From Reticulitermes lucifugus (lineage: Eukaryota; Arthropoda; Insecta; Blattodea; Rhinotermitidae), in the NCBI GenBank assembly GCA_026260175.1, contig JAKCWW010000277.1, positions 45,421 through 109,420 on the forward strand: a DNA stretch of 64,000 nucleotides, written 5' to 3'. The position numbers were made by a program, and so were the translations under genes. Below are positions 60,812-64,000 of the stretch, one piece after another; the first letter of the stretch is position 1, and each line of letters begins with the position of its first letter. Below the pieces are notes generated by a model. That model ran no database searches. It was not told where the DNA came from and worked only from the letters and a program-made list of their open reading frames with translations.

Positions 60812-61841
60812 ATGATTTCCGAAATTTGTAAGAATTGGAGGCTACATCGGTTGTTAGGGAGTGACTTTAAATTTATAGAAATTATCCTGAAGAACTGAGG
60901 AAAACAACTAAATATATATTAGCCATAAACAAGAGCTAAACAGACGTTAAAATCAAATACACACAGAGAAAAGAAATATTGTCCACAGGACTACACCACA
61001 ACTGGTGCCAGAAAAGAATTAATTCTGGGAGGAAACTCTGATACCTTCTGTCCTTAAGTTGCTTTAAACAGTATGATGAGGGTCGTAAGCACCATAAATT
61101 AATAACCAACGTAGTTAGTATGATAATATCGTATCTCAAGGAAGAATACAATAAATTTTATGTGGTTAATAATAGTAAACAAAATAATATTTTACTTTGG
61201 ACAGCCAAACAAGTGGTGTTTCTTTTGCCTAATCTTCATGATTTAGGATTAGGAATTCTCGTAAACTAATGGAGTTTGTTGCTAATATACCTGATTTATT
61301 TGAAGACAACTTATAGGCTAATGGCCGAAGTAAAAAATTCTCTAATATGCCTTAACAAGGCCTTGGTCATTTTTACGTGATAAAGTTTGTTAATCCGAGA
61401 CCTTGGCGACTTTGACGCACTACCTGACCATCCTACTAACGCCGCGGAAAGCATTGGTCAGGGATGGCTAAGCAATGCACAATGGACGAGCGAACTGTCA
61501 AGTTCAGTACTTGTAGCTCAACATATTAACTTCAAAATGACTGAATATAACTGATTTCGGCAAAATGAATTATTAAAAGTTTTATGAAAAAGATAATACC
61601 TATAATGTAACAAGAAAGATGCACTGGGAAGAACAATAAACACAACCTTAAAATAAAAAATACAGCAGGATACAAAGTTAAATGATTATAAATTGACAGT
61701 AAGTCCTAAAATATTATATTGAACTTAAATTTTGGTTACGATGAACAAACTGTTTACATTGTACAATCAGCACGAATAAAATTTTGGATGGGTATCAAGA
61801 GCTGCACCTGACTACAGAACTAAACGAACTCCATGAGATGA
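60812..61841. other. unannotated AT-rich stretch
   Basis: No recognised feature. Confidence 0.5.
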
Positions 61842-62120
61842 ATAATAAATAGACCGTCGATCACAACTCAGTATTTTCAGTTATTTAATATGTAATACAA
61901 CATGTTTCGGCCTGTACAGCCATAATCATGTATTACTATTATAAAATACTTAGAGGAAGGTTACGTTCAGCAGTAAGGTCAACAATAAATGAGATCTCAT
62001 TCTTTACAATGAGAATAGAAATTTTAAAAACAATGAAAATAATCATACAAGCAGAAACATGTTGTATTAAATATTAAAGAACCGAAAATATTGAGTTCTA
62101 ATCGACGGTCTACTTATTAT
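61842..62120. mobile_element. TIR element carrying hammerhead-like motif (family D)
   Basis: The left arm (61842-61908) reads AATAAATAGACCGTCGAT, then CAGTATTTTCAGTTATTTAA and AATACAACATGTTTC. The reverse complement of the right arm (62054-62120) reads AATAAGTAGACCGTCGAT, then CAATATTTTCGGTTCTTTAA and AATACAACATGTTTC. About 67-bp arms enclose about 145 bp. The hammerhead-like motif straddles the inner edge of the left arm, as in the 53089 element. There is no coding region. Confidence 0.7.
61894..61934 (-). ncRNA. hammerhead-like motif, copy 5, mutated core
   Basis: On the minus strand: AATAC, ATGATTA (two changes from CUGANGA), a bulged T, GGC...GCC stem II, GAAA, CATG, TT, then GTATT pairing perfectly with AATAC over 5 bp. 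Core changes suggest loss of activity, while the outer stem is intact. Confidence 0.42.
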
Positions 62121-64000
62121 CACAATGTGTGTCACATCGGAATGCACAAAGCAAAGTCCATAAGAAGGGTCCTTATTGAGAGGTTAACAGTAACATTAAC
62201 ATTGTATCAGTGAAACCATTTTCTAGTCTCTTATAAAACTCGAAATATTTGCAACAGCCTGCAGTTGTTCCCAAACCAAAGCCACATGAATCCTATCTAG
62301 ATCGCCATATCCTGTTTCTCTTAAGATCCACCTCAATTTACCTCTTAAAAGGAAAGTAGTAATCTTAGCGAGATCACTATATTGTGTGTGTCCCTATTTA
62401 AATTTTTAAAGACTGATAGGTTTTGAAAAACCTTGGTGCATATTATTACATTAGAGGACATAACACAGTCTTGCTCTCTAATTTCATACGATAAGTAATA
62501 TCGATATGGTAGCAGAAAGGACTGTACCGTTGTTTGTTACAGGGTCCTAAAATGACGCAGGGCAACATATCCTAGAAAATGTGCAACCTTTATTAATTTA
62601 CTATTTTTACGTAATGTAAAACACCAAGATGGCAAATGTGAGAAAACTGTATTTTTATCCACCAGCTTTATACAGTTATCTAAGGGGACACTAGAGCAGA
62701 AGATTTCTAAATAGACCTACATATTTTGTACGAAATATGGTTTACAAGTCAGTAATCACAAACATGGTAATGATGCTAATCTTTGAGTTTATATCCGACA
62801 TATATTCCAAAGGAATATGTGTAATGTTGTCAAAACTAAAACAAAAAAAAATATAATTCTAAGACACATATATGACTAGAAATGTATACACTGGGAAAGT
62901 AAGGTTTAGACATCTACTCGAAGTTCCTCTTGAATATTTCCTTCCATTTACGCCTACAGTATCAATCTAGTTCTCTTTAACACAGATATTAGAAAAAATA
63001 TATCTGGTATATAACATCAGCAACTGACAGCATCTTAAATAAAACACTACACTAGGGTGAAATAGCGGACGTTCTGACTGACTGAAAATTGGAAAGCAAG
63101 CAAAGGAAACAGGAAGCTGTCATTCCTTACGTCTTGGACACGTATATGAATAAAAATTACAACTAGTCTGAAGATAGAAGCAACAGATTTCTCGGAAGTG
63201 TTGTTAAAGAGCTACCTGAGTACACATCGTCACAGCCTAAAAGACAGTAACCTAGTCAGCTTAGTGAGTCTCATTGGAGTTGCATGTTCTCTGGATAGGA
63301 TGGAAAGAAAGGCTAAATTTTCTTAACCCCTGAACACAATTCATTAGACATGTTCCCCACTCCTTCAAAGATCCTGCTGTCACTTCAAGGATATTAGAAG
63401 TTTTGCTCTATAGAGCTATTCTGGAAGCATTTCTCCACTCACGGCTAAGGTGCCTGATTGCCCAAGCACGTGGGCAGTAAACAAGTAGCAGATGACATAC
63501 GTAGTATTGACAACAGCGCGCCTTGCGAACGAATATAAAACTAAACCAAACAAATTGAATTTTCAGTCCATGTTCTGTATAATATTTAAAATATCGAAAA
63601 GTAGTCCTCACAGAATGGCTTGTCCTCGGCTTGAGAAAGGAAGAGACGGCCTCCAAGTACTGAGGATGGTTCAAAATGAATCGAAAAAAAACAGTGACGG
63701 ACAGCCGATAAGGAATGGTCCTCCAGGTGGGTTTCTGTAATCACGGCTAACAACAATTCACATAAATTATCTGTGTTATGGAACTTATTACCAAGACACT
63801 GAATTGGACGAACACGTAGCAGGTGGCGTTGTAGGGACGTGGAGGTATTTGTCCTTGGTATCACCGTTTACAATGCCTGTTACGGAACACAAAACTTTGT
63901 GAAGATGTGAATTGGATGATCCTGGCTCAGGATCGTGTCCATTTGTGGGCACTAAACGCCACAGTTTGCCTACTAGTGAGGTGAACAGACAGTTACTTAT
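62121..64000. other. unannotated AT-rich stretch
   Basis: Overlapping frames at 63408-63864 on both strands are open for 80-90 codons but match nothing I know. No other feature was recognised. Confidence 0.5.

Overview
This window looks like gene-poor nuclear DNA from an animal, most likely an insect. It is AT-rich. It has no operons, no ribosome-binding sites and no long open frame outside the two assembly gaps. It is dense in microsatellites and decayed transposons. Several repeats (a tRNA-derived SINE ending in a TTTACC-type tail, a LINE tail family with the peptide MRWAEHV, and TIR repeats with the core TTACCGACGTTTCGG) resemble families I associate with cockroach and termite genomes. That placement (Blattodea) is an inference from memory and needs a database search. 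I find no complete host gene. The only non-transposon protein signal is a short FLYWCH-like cysteine motif near 18.4-18.6 kb, and it is weak.

Layout. At 0-9 kb there is a minus-strand SINE (family A) cut by the window start, an old family E copy, three LINE 3' ends (about 3.4, 4.4 and 6.2-6.7 kb, the last split by a nested 352-bp MITE), a plus-strand LINE C-terminal fragment with a CCHC-like finger (7.45-7.88 kb) and a SINE E copy with an 11-bp target duplication (8.5-8.8 kb). At 9-29 kb there are scattered repeat copies (families B, C, F and G), more LINE tails, an (AT)n tract and two hammerhead-like motifs. At 29.9-31.2 kb lies a nearly full-length dead mariner with TA duplication, inverted repeats and exact DD34D spacing. 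Two SINE A copies with perfect target duplications follow (31.4-32.5 kb), then a LINE fragment with an internal 42-bp duplication. At 37.7-38.4 kb is a second, internally deleted mariner of another lineage. At 41.8-42.0 kb a (CA)n tract contains a 50-N gap. At 46-47 kb is a 51-bp-arm palindrome. At 49.1-49.5 kb is a 29-bp minisatellite. At 53.1-53.5 kb is a TIR element with a hammerhead-like motif. At 53.7-54.7 kb a 32-bp satellite spans a 703-N gap. At 56-62 kb are a SINE B copy with a perfect 14-bp target duplication, three foldback palindromes and another TIR element with a hammerhead-like motif.

The most interesting signal is a set of five short motifs (17.5, 28.2, 53.1, 60.6 and 61.9 kb). 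Each has a CTGANGA-like box, a hairpin, GAAA (always exact) and a palindromic ATG/CATG element followed by TH. All are closed by an outer stem whose two strands differ from copy to copy yet stay complementary. That is the architecture of a type I hammerhead ribozyme, known from Penelope-like retroelements. Most of the rest of the sequence is unexplained AT-rich DNA, stated stretch by stretch below.
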